Translations under genes and position numbers: made by a program
Notes under the pieces: generated by a model
Database searches by the model: none
The model's input: the letters and a program-made list of their open reading frames with translations, nothing else
What the model was told of the DNA's origin: nothing
Part shown: in pieces, positions 8,486 to 15,490 of the stretch
Position numbering within the stretch: the first letter of the stretch is position 1
How the letters are laid out: the number at the start of each line of letters is the position of its first letter
Assembly (NCBI GenBank): GCA_902763805.1
Contig: CACWTN010000009.1
Span: forward strand, 1-64,000
DNA: 64,000 bases
Reading direction: 5' to 3'
Origin: an uncultured bacterium
GTDB lineage: Bacteria > Cyanobacteriota > Vampirovibrionia > Gastranaerophilales > Gastranaerophilaceae

Positions 8486-8863
8486 ATGAAAAAATTATTG
8501 GCGGTTATTTTTCTTTTTTCAGGAATACTTGGTGCTTATGCGACGAACTTTTCGGTATCCGATAACGGATTAAATTTAAACGGAGATGTTACAAGAGTTG
8601 GTAATAACATAAAAATGAAATATACAATAAGCGGCGAAAAAATAGCCTCCATCTCATCAGACAGTGCATCTGCCATTTCTAATGCTGAAAGGATTGATAT
8701 AGAAATGCTCGTAAGCTGTTCCGCACCTAAAATGCAAATTCTTGCAGCTAATATATATTCAAAAGACGGATCGGTTACACCACTCCCTTCTGCAAGCGAC
8801 TGGTTGCCGATTGAAAATCAGGCTGACATTGAAAAATACAAAAAATTCTGCAGCAGCTTCTAA
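8486..8863 (+). CDS. Small secreted protein of unknown function
   Basis: 125 residues. A clear signal peptide (MKKLLAVIFLFSGILGAYA) has likely cleavage near residue 20, followed by a beta-rich polar domain. Two Cys are present (VSCSAPK and the penultimate segment KFCSSF) and could form a disulphide in the periplasm. Good ribosome site AGGCAGGAAAG. It converges on the 58-residue gene 8860-9036, whose last codons overlap its stop. No family recognised. Confidence 0.7.
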   Translation: MKKLLAVIFLFSGILGAYATNFSVSDNGLNLNGDVTRVGNNIKMKYTISGEKIASISSDSASAISNAERIDIEMLVSCSAPKMQILAANIYSKDGSVTPLPSASDWLPIENQADIEKYKKFCSSF

Positions 8864-9036
8864 ATCAATAAGTAGTTTGTCTCCGTATTCTGAATATATG
8901 TATTTTTATAACTTTTTGGAACTGTTATAAAAACATACTCCGTTTTCTTTTTCAAACCGCTTAATCCTACAACAGAGTTATCTTTCCCGAAATTATCGTT
9001 AATAAAATTTAATAAATTGCTAATTGAAATGCTCAT
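8860..9036 (-). CDS. Short conserved-looking protein of unknown function (58 residues)
   Basis: An uninterrupted minus-strand frame of 58 codons starts MSISISNLLNFINDNFGK and ends YLLI. AAAGGACA lies 7 bases before ATG. The composition resembles a real protein (amphipathic start; KKKTEYVFITVPKSYKN middle). Its stop overlaps the stop of the convergent 8486-8863 gene by 4 bases. It explains a stretch that would otherwise be a 259-base gap. Function unknown. Confidence 0.55.
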   Translation of the reverse strand: MSISISNLLNFINDNFGKDNSVVGLSGLKKKTEYVFITVPKSYKNTYIQNTETNYLLI

Positions 9037-9122
9037 ATACTGTCCTTTCTTACCATTTATGTGCTATAATTACATTGTTGTTTTAATGTTAATTAAGAGA
9101 AAGTCAAAAAAAGGAGTAATAA

Positions 9123-9326
9123 ATGGATAAAGTTACAAAAGAAATGGGTATTATAGAAATCGTACAGGCTCATCCTGAGGCAGCAGTAGTATTCCAAAAA
9201 TACGGCATGGGTTGTTTAGGCTGTGCAGCCGCTAGATTTGAAAACCTTGAAGCAGGTGCTAAAGTTCACGGCTTTGATGCAGATGAAATGGTTGCAGAAA
9301 TTAACGAACTAATTAATTCAAAATAA
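9123..9326 (+). CDS. DUF1858 domain protein
   Basis: 67 residues covering a single DUF1858 domain: VTKEMGIIEIVQAHPEAAVV, then FQKYGMGCLGC. The CxxC pair (GCLGC, about residues 30-34) is characteristic; in many anaerobes this domain accompanies hybrid-cluster or radical-SAM proteins and is thought to act in redox or metal chemistry. Ribosome site AAAAAAGGAG before ATG. Transcribed alone from a probable promoter in 9040-9100. Exact function is not established for the family. Confidence 0.88.
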   Translation: MDKVTKEMGIIEIVQAHPEAAVVFQKYGMGCLGCAAARFENLEAGAKVHGFDADEMVAEINELINSK

Positions 9327-9402
9327 TTTTTATTAGAGGGTTGAAAGTTCTATAATTGTTCAATCCTCTACTTTTTAATTTTAGCAGATAAGGAGAGTTT
9401 AT

Positions 9403-9825
9403 ATGGTTTTATGGGAATTTATCGTAATTTGCGGTATAGTATTTATTTTGCTTGAGATTTTTATTCCGAGCATGTTCTTTCTTAATTTCGCGCTTGCTGC
9501 ATTTATAACTGCATTAGCATCGCTTTATACTGCAAAAATGATTACTTTGGTTCTGATATTTTTTATATTTTCATTCCTGTCTTTTGCTTTCTTAAGACCG
9601 CTGCTTCTCAAAAAGAAGAACAAAGAAATTGAAACAGGTGTAAATGACAAATATATAGGTAAAAAAGCAAAAGTCATTGAAGATATTTCAGCTGATAACG
9701 GCACAATTTCAATTTATGACGAGCGCTGGAATGCAAGAACGGAGGATGGTTCTGTTATTCCTGCAGGAAGTGAAGTTGAAATAGTCAAAAATGACAGTTT
9801 AATTATGTTCGTAAAAAAAGTATAA
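9403..9825 (+). CDS. NfeD-family membrane protein
   Basis: 140 residues. N-terminal hydrophobic helices cover about residues 1-75 (LWEFIVICGIVFILLEIF...), then a soluble OB-fold domain (YIGKKAKVIEDIS; ARTEDGSVIPAGSEVEIVK). This is the short NfeD1b form without the serine protease domain. NfeD proteins are encoded beside stomatin-type SPFH proteins and are thought to act with them in membrane microdomains. Here the SPFH gene follows by 32 bases, the classical pair. Ribosome site AAGGAGAG. Confidence 0.9.
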   Translation: MVLWEFIVICGIVFILLEIFIPSMFFLNFALAAFITALASLYTAKMITLVLIFFIFSFLSFAFLRPLLLKKKNKEIETGVNDKYIGKKAKVIEDISADNGTISIYDERWNARTEDGSVIPAGSEVEIVKNDSLIMFVKKV

Positions 9826-9857
9826 TACATTATAACGTATAAAAGAGAGGAGTTTTT

Positions 9858-10844
9858 ATGGAATTTGGAACTTTATTGTCGCTATTTATAATTGCACTTG
9901 CAGTTATTTATTGCTTAAAAGGAATTATTATTGTACAACAAGCGGAAGTTGTCATAATAGAAAGATTAGGAAAATTTCACAAAATTTTGGAATCAGGAAT
10001 CAATTTTATTATACCTGTTCTTGATGCACCAAGAAAAATTGACTGGAAAATCACTCAAAGGGGTTTTGACGGTTCGACTTATTCTATTATTCAAAAAAGA
10101 GAAAGAATCGACCTGAGAGAAGCTGTTTATGATTTTCCGCGTCAGAACGTAATTACAAAAGATAACGTATCAATCAGCATTAACGCACTTTTGTATTTTC
10201 AGATTATTGACCCAAAATCAGCTGTTTATGAAATTCAGAACCTGCCTGAAGCAATCGAGAAACTTACTCAGACAAACCTGAGAAACCTTGTTGGTCAACT
10301 TGATTTGGATGAGAGTTTGGTATCAAGGGACAAGATTAACCAGGAACTTCGTGCAATATTGGATGAAGCAACAAATAAATGGGGTGTAAAAGTTAACCGT
10401 GTAGAACTTCAGGATATTATTCCGCCAAGCGACATTCAGTCTGCAATGGAAAAACAAATGAAAGCAGAACGTGACAGACGTGCCGCTATTCTTGAGGCAG
10501 AAGGTTTGAAAAAGTCTGCTGTTCTTAAAGCTGAGGGTGAAAAGGAAGCTGCGATTAACAGAGCCGAAGGTGAAAAACAATCAAATATCCTCAGAGCCGA
10601 AGGTGTTGCACAGGCTCGTATTCTTGAAGCTGACGGTGAAAAACAGGCTATTCAGAGAATTATTGATGCCCTTGCTGATAAAGGTCAGCCAGACAAATAC
10701 CTTATCGCAATGAAATACCTTGAAACAATGAAAACAATTACAAGCGGTAAGGACAACAAGGTTGTTTATATGCCTTATGAAGCAACGGGGATTTTAAGCT
10801 CTGTCGACGGAATTAAGCAAATGTTTGATTCTACAAAACAGTAA
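9858..10844 (+). CDS. Stomatin/slipin-type SPFH membrane protein
   Basis: 328 residues. An N-terminal membrane anchor (about residues 5-27) is followed by an SPFH/Band 7 domain (VVIIERLGKFHKILESGINF, about 33-190) and a long Ala/Glu-rich coiled coil with repeated AEGEK units (about 205-275). Such proteins form ring-like oligomers in membrane microdomains. Partner of the NfeD gene just upstream. Ribosome site GAGAGGAG. A second, distinct SPFH protein is encoded at 18907-19698. Confidence 0.93.
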   Translation: MEFGTLLSLFIIALAVIYCLKGIIIVQQAEVVIIERLGKFHKILESGINFIIPVLDAPRKIDWKITQRGFDGSTYSIIQKRERIDLREAVYDFPRQNVITKDNVSISINALLYFQIIDPKSAVYEIQNLPEAIEKLTQTNLRNLVGQLDLDESLVSRDKINQELRAILDEATNKWGVKVNRVELQDIIPPSDIQSAMEKQMKAERDRRAAILEAEGLKKSAVLKAEGEKEAAINRAEGEKQSNILRAEGVAQARILEADGEKQAIQRIIDALADKGQPDKYLIAMKYLETMKTITSGKDNKVVYMPYEATGILSSVDGIKQMFDSTKQ

Positions 10845-10866
10845 TCTTCAATTTATATTAATTTAA

Positions 10867-10899
10867 AACGGCAGTCAAATTATTTGACTGTCGTTTTTT
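10867..10899 (+). terminator. Terminator of the NfeD-stomatin pair
   Basis: ACGGCAGTCAAAT / ATTTGACTGTCGT stem followed by six T. Confidence 0.88.
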
Positions 10900-10903
10900 G
10901 TGT

Positions 10904-10909
10904 TACAAT
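10904..10909 (+). promoter_or_regulatory. -10 box placing the transcript start at the ATG (leaderless gene)
   Basis: TACAAT, with an extended TGT before it, ends 6 bases before ATG 10916. No ribosome site fits between, so the message probably begins at the start codon. The same layout occurs at 36723 and 51110. Confidence 0.5.
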
Positions 10910-10915
10910 GTGGCT

Positions 10916-11944
10916 ATGACAAAGATAAGAAAGCTTTACTATTTTGATAAAAAGAATGCTCGGGAGATGATATCATTTCTTGATAATGAGGACTTGTACG
11001 TTCACAATGTTATGTTCAATCCTTTTCTTCCTCTGCATCACTTTTTACCGCTCAGATTCAAGTATTTACCCGAGTCTTTTGTACTGAAAGACAAACGTGA
11101 TATGAAAGGTCTTATCACCGTTGCGCCGACTCGTTGTCCGATGAAGCAAATGGAAATTCAGAAGCTTTTGTTTGAAGAAAACTGTTATGAGGATGCAGGA
11201 GAGCTAATTCAGTTTGTCGTATCAAAATATAAAGCAATGGGCTGTGCATCTGTTATAGTCAGAGTTGATGATTATCTGCCTGAGTTAATAAAACTGTTTG
11301 TTTCAAAATGCGGATTCAGCCAGATATCCTATGAAAAGCTTTGGAAGGTAAATCTGCAGGAATCTGAAATAGGAGTAAACGGTTCAGCATACAAGCAATA
11401 CGATCCAAAGATGTTCAGAGAGTTCAGGAATACTGACGCAACCGCAATAGCTAATCTTTACAACGAACAGCTCTTACCGCACTTCAGACCTCTGTTGGGT
11501 AAGGATACGAAAGAATTTAAAGATGTATTATTCCCAGGTTTATTGTATTTTAACGAATACAAATATGTTTACAGGGACAGAAAATCTAAAAACATTCAGG
11601 CTTATTTATCAATTAAAACTGCTGACAATGAAAACTATATTCTTGATATTGTTCAGTCGAGCTGGAATGAAATCGACATTAATCTGATACTCCATTTTGT
11701 AACGGACAAAATTCAGAAAAGAAAAAAGAACGCAAAATTGTACATAAAAACAAAGAAATACACTTCGTTAGGTGAAAAGAATGAAAAAGATTTTATGGAA
11801 CAGCGTTTTGAATGCGTAAAAAATCAGATAGTATTAACCAACTCAAGCGCTAAAATAATACGTAATACAGAAGGTACTAAGAGATTTACTGTTCTCAATC
11901 AGTTTTACGGAGGAATTGGCGCAGTAAACAAAAGCAGAACATAA
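10916..11944 (+). CDS. GNAT-like acetyltransferase family protein (tentative)
   Basis: 342 residues from ATG 10916; a longer TTG start at 10898 would lie inside the promoter and terminator. About residues 70-150 look like one N-acetyltransferase unit, with a VSKYKAMGCASVIVRVD strand and a KCGFSQISYEKLWKV end similar to the GNAT strand 6-7 region. A second, weaker unit begins near residue 175 (ATAIANLYNEQLLP). The acetyl-CoA loop is not obvious, so the assignment rests on overall pattern. It stands alone after a terminator and lacks a ribosome site. Confidence 0.5.
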   Translation: MTKIRKLYYFDKKNAREMISFLDNEDLYVHNVMFNPFLPLHHFLPLRFKYLPESFVLKDKRDMKGLITVAPTRCPMKQMEIQKLLFEENCYEDAGELIQFVVSKYKAMGCASVIVRVDDYLPELIKLFVSKCGFSQISYEKLWKVNLQESEIGVNGSAYKQYDPKMFREFRNTDATAIANLYNEQLLPHFRPLLGKDTKEFKDVLFPGLLYFNEYKYVYRDRKSKNIQAYLSIKTADNENYILDIVQSSWNEIDINLILHFVTDKIQKRKKNAKLYIKTKKYTSLGEKNEKDFMEQRFECVKNQIVLTNSSAKIIRNTEGTKRFTVLNQFYGGIGAVNKSRT

Positions 11945-12029
11945 AAAACTTCACCATTACGTTCCCGCTGCAGGGAGTAAACTATTTATCATTTTATGTA
12001 AATATTTGTAACAAAACAGTCTAAAATCC

Positions 12030-12056
12030 TAAAGTTTTTGTAAAAAATGCCGATAT
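12030..12056 (+). promoter_or_regulatory. Sigma-28 (FliA-type) promoter, copy 1
   Basis: TAAAGTTT (12030-12037), 11 bases, then GCCGATAT (12049-12056): 15 of 16 matches to TAAAGTTT-N11-GCCGATAA. A GTAAC word (12008-12012) ends 17 bases before the -35 box. ATG 12084 follows 27 bases after the -10 box. Confidence 0.8.
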
Positions 12057-12083
12057 ACATAATATAACAAAGGGTTAAGGACT

Positions 12084-12503
12084 ATGGAATCAGAAGCATT
12101 CGATTTACAACGTGTATTATCACAACAGAATCAATACCTTAAGAGGCAGTATACTGCTGAAGAAAACGGTCGTGCGGCAAGAGAAGAACGCGACATTCTG
12201 AATGCACAAAAAGCTATTGAATCAGAAAAAGGATTTTTAAGCCTTACTCTTAAGGAAAAAATTCAGGAAATAATGATTCCTGAAAAAGTATTAAAAGAAT
12301 TTGCAGATGTTGCTATTAATGCTGTAACAAGCACTGCAGAACCGTTTTTCACATGGCTTAAAGAAAACGAAATATATTACACTGAAAATTTATTTGAAAA
12401 AGAGGTTCAATCCGGTGCAAAACAATTGTACTTTACGAAATGGGCTCTCACGAATGAAGCGGCAGAAGGTGCTTTAGGACAGCAATTTGTTGCCGATTTT
12501 TAA
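12084..12503 (+). CDS. Unknown 139-residue protein under sigma-28-type control
   Basis: 139 residues, soluble, with no signal peptide and no Cys. Residues 1-60 are charged and helical (QQNQYLKRQYTAEENGRAAREERD) and the rest mixed, with an aromatic patch (FFTWLKENEIYYTENLF). GGGTTAAGGA precedes ATG. It is a monocistronic unit with its own terminator (12541-12572). A small helical cytosolic protein with a late-flagellar promoter would fit a chaperone or secreted factor, but no flagellar family is recognisable. Confidence 0.65.
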   Translation: MESEAFDLQRVLSQQNQYLKRQYTAEENGRAAREERDILNAQKAIESEKGFLSLTLKEKIQEIMIPEKVLKEFADVAINAVTSTAEPFFTWLKENEIYYTENLFEKEVQSGAKQLYFTKWALTNEAAEGALGQQFVADF

Positions 12504-12540
12504 AAAGTTTTCTCTCTTTTTCTCTATTTTGATATAAAAA

Positions 12541-12572
12541 AATCCGCTGTTAATAACAACGGATTTTTTTGC
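12541..12572. terminator. Bidirectional terminator between 12503 and rplT
   Basis: AATCCGCTGTTA / TAACAACGGATT stem with T runs on both sides; serves the plus-strand gene and the minus-strand rpmI-rplT unit. Confidence 0.9.
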
Positions 12573-12586
12573 TTAATGCTTTAAAA

Positions 12587-12937
12587 TTATAAAGCTGCTT
12601 TAGCTGTTTCAACAACAAGAGCAAATGCTTCTTTGTCATTAACTGCAAGGTCAGCAAGCATTTTTCTGTTAACAAGGATATTAGCTTTTTTGCAAGCATT
12701 AACAAATCTTGAATAGCTCATTCCCTGTTCTCTTACTGCTGCATTGATTCTTACAATCCACAAACGACGCATATTGCGTTTTGTTGCACGTCTGTCTCTG
12801 TAAGCATATTTAAGAGCCTTCATTACAGCAATGTTAGCTACCTTAAATATTCTGCTTCTTGCACCTTTAAAGCCTTTTGCAAGCTTTAATATTTTTTTGT
12901 GTCTGTTACGACATACATTTCCACGTCTAATTCTCAT
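12587..12937 (-). CDS. rplT: 50S ribosomal protein L20
   Basis: 116 residues, normal length. Typical features are a basic N-terminus ([23 protein letters not shown]...), [20 protein letters not shown] and [21 protein letters not shown]20 is an early 23S rRNA binder and represses its own operon in many bacteria. It follows rpmI by 12 bases. infC, which often heads this operon, is absent. Confidence 0.97.
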   Translation of the reverse strand: MRIRRGNVCRNRHKKILKLAKGFKGARSRIFKVANIAVMKALKYAYRDRRATKRNMRRLWIVRINAAVREQGMSYSRFVNACKKANILVNRKMLADLAVNDKEAFALVVETAKAAL

Positions 12938-12949
12938 CTTTCAACACTC

Positions 12950-13159
12950 CTATCTTGCATACTTCTTGTAAGGTAACTCTTTTGAAACTAAATCTACATG
13001 AGTTTCAGAAACCGCAATATCACCAAAGATTTTACGTTTTCTGCCTTCAGATTTGTGTTGAAGAAGGTGACCGATACCTGCATGTCTTCTTGTGATTTTA
13101 CCTGTGCCGGTAACTTTGTATCTCTTAGCTGCCGCACGGTGTGTTTTTAATTTTGGCAT
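12950..13159 (-). CDS. rpmI: 50S ribosomal protein L35
   Basis: 69 residues, typical L35: MPKLKTHRAAAKRYKVTGTGKITRRHAGIGHLL. AAAAGGAGAAAAC precedes ATG. First gene of the rpmI-rplT unit, with a ~130-base leader upstream that may carry the L20 autoregulatory site. Confidence 0.96.
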   Translation of the reverse strand: MPKLKTHRAAAKRYKVTGTGKITRRHAGIGHLLQHKSEGRKRKIFGDIAVSETHVDLVSKELPYKKYAR

Positions 13160-13320
13160 TTTGTTTTCTCCTTTTGGGGTAAATATATTTGGCTTAAAAT
13201 GGTATCGCCAAAATGACTTACACCCTTATTGTACTACTATATCCGAGCAAGGCATACCACAGCACTATACTTCGGCTTACTTATAACTTAGTATAAAGGA
13301 CTTATAATGTCAACTACCAT
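13160..13320 (-). promoter_or_regulatory. Leader region of rpmI-rplT, possible L20 autoregulation site
   Basis: No gene lies here. On the minus strand a TTGACA (plus 13308-13313) suggests a promoter. The leader then contains segments able to pair, for example TTTGGC with GCCAAA (plus 13187-13212) just before the ribosome site, and an upstream GC-rich stretch. Translational repression by L20 through leader structure is established in other bacteria; here it is only inferred. Confidence 0.35.
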
Positions 13321-13370
13321 TTACTTTTCGGTAAATTAATGTTAATTTAATACAATAAGGAGTGTTTATT

Positions 13371-13970
13371 ATGGATACAAAAGCTTTGTTTAAAATAGGA
13401 TATGGTTTATATATACTGACAGCTAACGAAGAAAAAGACAACGGCTGTATTATTAATACCGTTATGCAGGTAACTTCTGACCCCTGCCAAATCGCAATAG
13501 CCGTTAACAAGATGAATTACACAAACCAAATGATACAGAAAACAAAGAAATTCAATGTTTCTGTTTTGTCAGAAAACGCAAAATTTGATGTCTTTAAACA
13601 CTTCGGATTTCAATCGGGAGCTAACGTCAATAAGTTTGATAATTATACAGATGTGAAACGCTCTCCTAACGGAGTTCTGTATATAACTAAAGATACTAAC
13701 GCATATATCTCGGCTTATGTTAAACAGGAAATTGACCTCAATACGCACACTCTGTTTATAGGTCAGCTTGTTGCATCAGAAATACTAAGCGATGTTCCGA
13801 CTGTTACTTATGATTTTTATCAGAAGAACATTAAACCAAAACCCGAGAAAACAAAAAAGTCCGGCTGGCGCTGTAAAATTTGCGGCTATGTATACGAAGG
13901 AGAAAACTTACCTTCTGACTTCATCTGCCCCTGGTGCAAGCACGGCGCTGAAGATTTTGAAAAAATTTAG
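13371..13970 (+). CDS. Flavin reductase-rubredoxin fusion (high-molecular-weight rubredoxin type)
   Basis: 199 residues from ATG 13371 (AAGGAG at 13338-13343 is somewhat far, but closer than any alternative start). Residues 1-150 form a flavin reductase-like, FMN-binding split barrel (YGLYILTA; TNQMIQKTKKFNVSVLSE). The C-terminal ~40 residues are a rubredoxin domain with CKICGYVYEGE and CPWCKHG, the four-Cys iron site. In anaerobes such fusions pass electrons from NAD(P)H to flavodiiron proteins for oxygen or NO detoxification. It stands alone; no flavodiiron gene is in the window. Confidence 0.92.
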   Translation: MDTKALFKIGYGLYILTANEEKDNGCIINTVMQVTSDPCQIAIAVNKMNYTNQMIQKTKKFNVSVLSENAKFDVFKHFGFQSGANVNKFDNYTDVKRSPNGVLYITKDTNAYISAYVKQEIDLNTHTLFIGQLVASEILSDVPTVTYDFYQKNIKPKPEKTKKSGWRCKICGYVYEGENLPSDFICPWCKHGAEDFEKI

Positions 13971-13974
13971 CTTT

Positions 13975-15423
13975 TTATGAACATAAAACTGATGCCATAT
14001 CAGGATTTTTGTACAATGCAATCTGTTCTTTGTCTAACTCCAGCAGAGTTATATATTTGCCATCAGATAATTTTTCCAGTCTGATATTTATTATATTGTT
14101 GTCTTTATCTAATCTGTATACAGCGTTTCTGTTATTATACAAATCAAGTATTATATAACCGAACATAAATTCATCGCCGTCCATACTTGATTTTATCTTT
14201 AAACACAGCTTTTGAATATTCTTTTTCAATTTATTGATATCAGCAGTTATAATATCATCATTTATACATTGTGCAATATTTATACAGTAGTCATTGTCCC
14301 ATTTTTTTATATCTTTCAGTTTTTTAAGAAACTCCTCCGGCATTTGGGGAATATATTTTTTTATTATTTTTAAAGCCTTTAAATACTCATCAAAGTCAGA
14401 ATTATTTACATACTTTTTTAAGGAATTACAATTAGGCAAGCTCATTTTCCAATTATATTTAATAATATCTTTATCAAAAGATTTGTTTATACGCATTAAT
14501 ACTATTCTTACAAGTTTTCTTAAATTTTTATCAACTAATTCGGGAGCTATTATTTTTAATGCTCCGAAATCAACAATTTTTCCGTTTATTTTATTTGCGA
14601 CTTTTGTATCCGAAGAAATTATATAATCTAAGTATAAGTTGTTCGGTTCTGAGTAATCCTCACGCATTTTTACAAATTCTGTAAGCAAAAAAGCATCTTT
14701 ATCGTATTGTGTTGAAAAACGACCGGCATAAAATTTTGCAAATTTGTTTTTACGTTCGTTTTTATTGCCAAAATATGAATATATAACCTCTAAATCCGAA
14801 CCATGCCTGAATTCCATAGCCATATTTTTATCTTGTCTTCTGGGATAAAATATCTTATATAAAAAATCTTCCTGCTCCTTATCGGTAATTACTGATATTT
14901 TAAAAGCATTACCGTTGCAGCCGTTACCAACAAATAGTATTTGTATTTTTTGATTAGTAACATCAGACAACTCTCGTTCAAAATTACTTATTGCTGATAA
15001 CAGAATCTCTTCTGTTACAAAACGACCCGGTATCTCATAATTTAATCGCATAGAATATTTCGACATAATGTCAAAAATTTTTTTTGCACAAGCTCCCTTA
15101 TTTTCGGTTTTTTCAAGGAATATACTGGGAAATGTTCCTAAATTTCTGTTTATATTCGGATAAGATTTATATATTCGGTAAAGTTTTTCTTTTTTAATTA
15201 TCTGATTTTTAAATAAAGTTTTGATATTTATTTTGTCATTATTGTTTTTCAGAATATTCTTTTTTTGTTCCGACAATAAATTGAATAAAAAATTTTTCAG
15301 CATAATTTTGTCATTAAGAAGATAGTACGCATCATCACTTATAATGTCAATATTTAGTACTCTTTTCAGAACTTTTGACAAATCATTTATATTATTAATT
15401 TGACGAATATCTTCAACCAACAT
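13975..15423 (-). CDS. Protein-kinase-like protein, candidate effector kinase
   Basis: 482 residues from ATG 15423 (GTAAGG ribosome site). An in-frame TTG at 15456 lies inside a terminator hairpin and was rejected. About residues 160-290 carry protein-kinase landmarks in order: Gly loop GNGCNGNAFK (166-175), strand lysine FLYKIFYP (K190), candidate helix-C Glu 204 or 212, catalytic loop DTKVAN (D272, K274, N277, like DLKPEN) and VDFGALK (DFG 285-287). The His of HRD is missing and the loop-to-DFG distance is short. The ~155-residue N-terminal and ~190-residue C-terminal parts are unrecognised and Lys/Asn/Ile-rich. It stops 5 bases beyond the stop of the rubredoxin gene (convergent). Kinase fold is inferred from motifs only. 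Confidence 0.5.
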   Translation of the reverse strand: MLVEDIRQINNINDLSKVLKRVLNIDIISDDAYYLLNDKIMLKNFLFNLLSEQKKNILKNNNDKINIKTLFKNQIIKKEKLYRIYKSYPNINRNLGTFPSIFLEKTENKGACAKKIFDIMSKYSMRLNYEIPGRFVTEEILLSAISNFERELSDVTNQKIQILFVGNGCNGNAFKISVITDKEQEDFLYKIFYPRRQDKNMAMEFRHGSDLEVIYSYFGNKNERKNKFAKFYAGRFSTQYDKDAFLLTEFVKMREDYSEPNNLYLDYIISSDTKVANKINGKIVDFGALKIIAPELVDKNLRKLVRIVLMRINKSFDKDIIKYNWKMSLPNCNSLKKYVNNSDFDEYLKALKIIKKYIPQMPEEFLKKLKDIKKWDNDYCINIAQCINDDIITADINKLKKNIQKLCLKIKSSMDGDEFMFGYIILDLYNNRNAVYRLDKDNNIINIRLEKLSDGKYITLLELDKEQIALYKNPDMASVLCS

Positions 15424-15448
15424 AAAATACCTTACTACTGCAAATAAG

Positions 15449-15487
15449 AAAGGCAAAAGACATGTTAAACACGTCTTTTGCCTTTTT
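15449..15487 (-). terminator. Terminator downstream of the 682-residue gene
   Basis: AAAGGCAAAAGAC pairs with GTCTTTTGCCTTT across an 11-base loop. It lies between the 15491-17539 stop and the next gene's ribosome site. Confidence 0.8.
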
Positions 15488-15490
15488 TCT

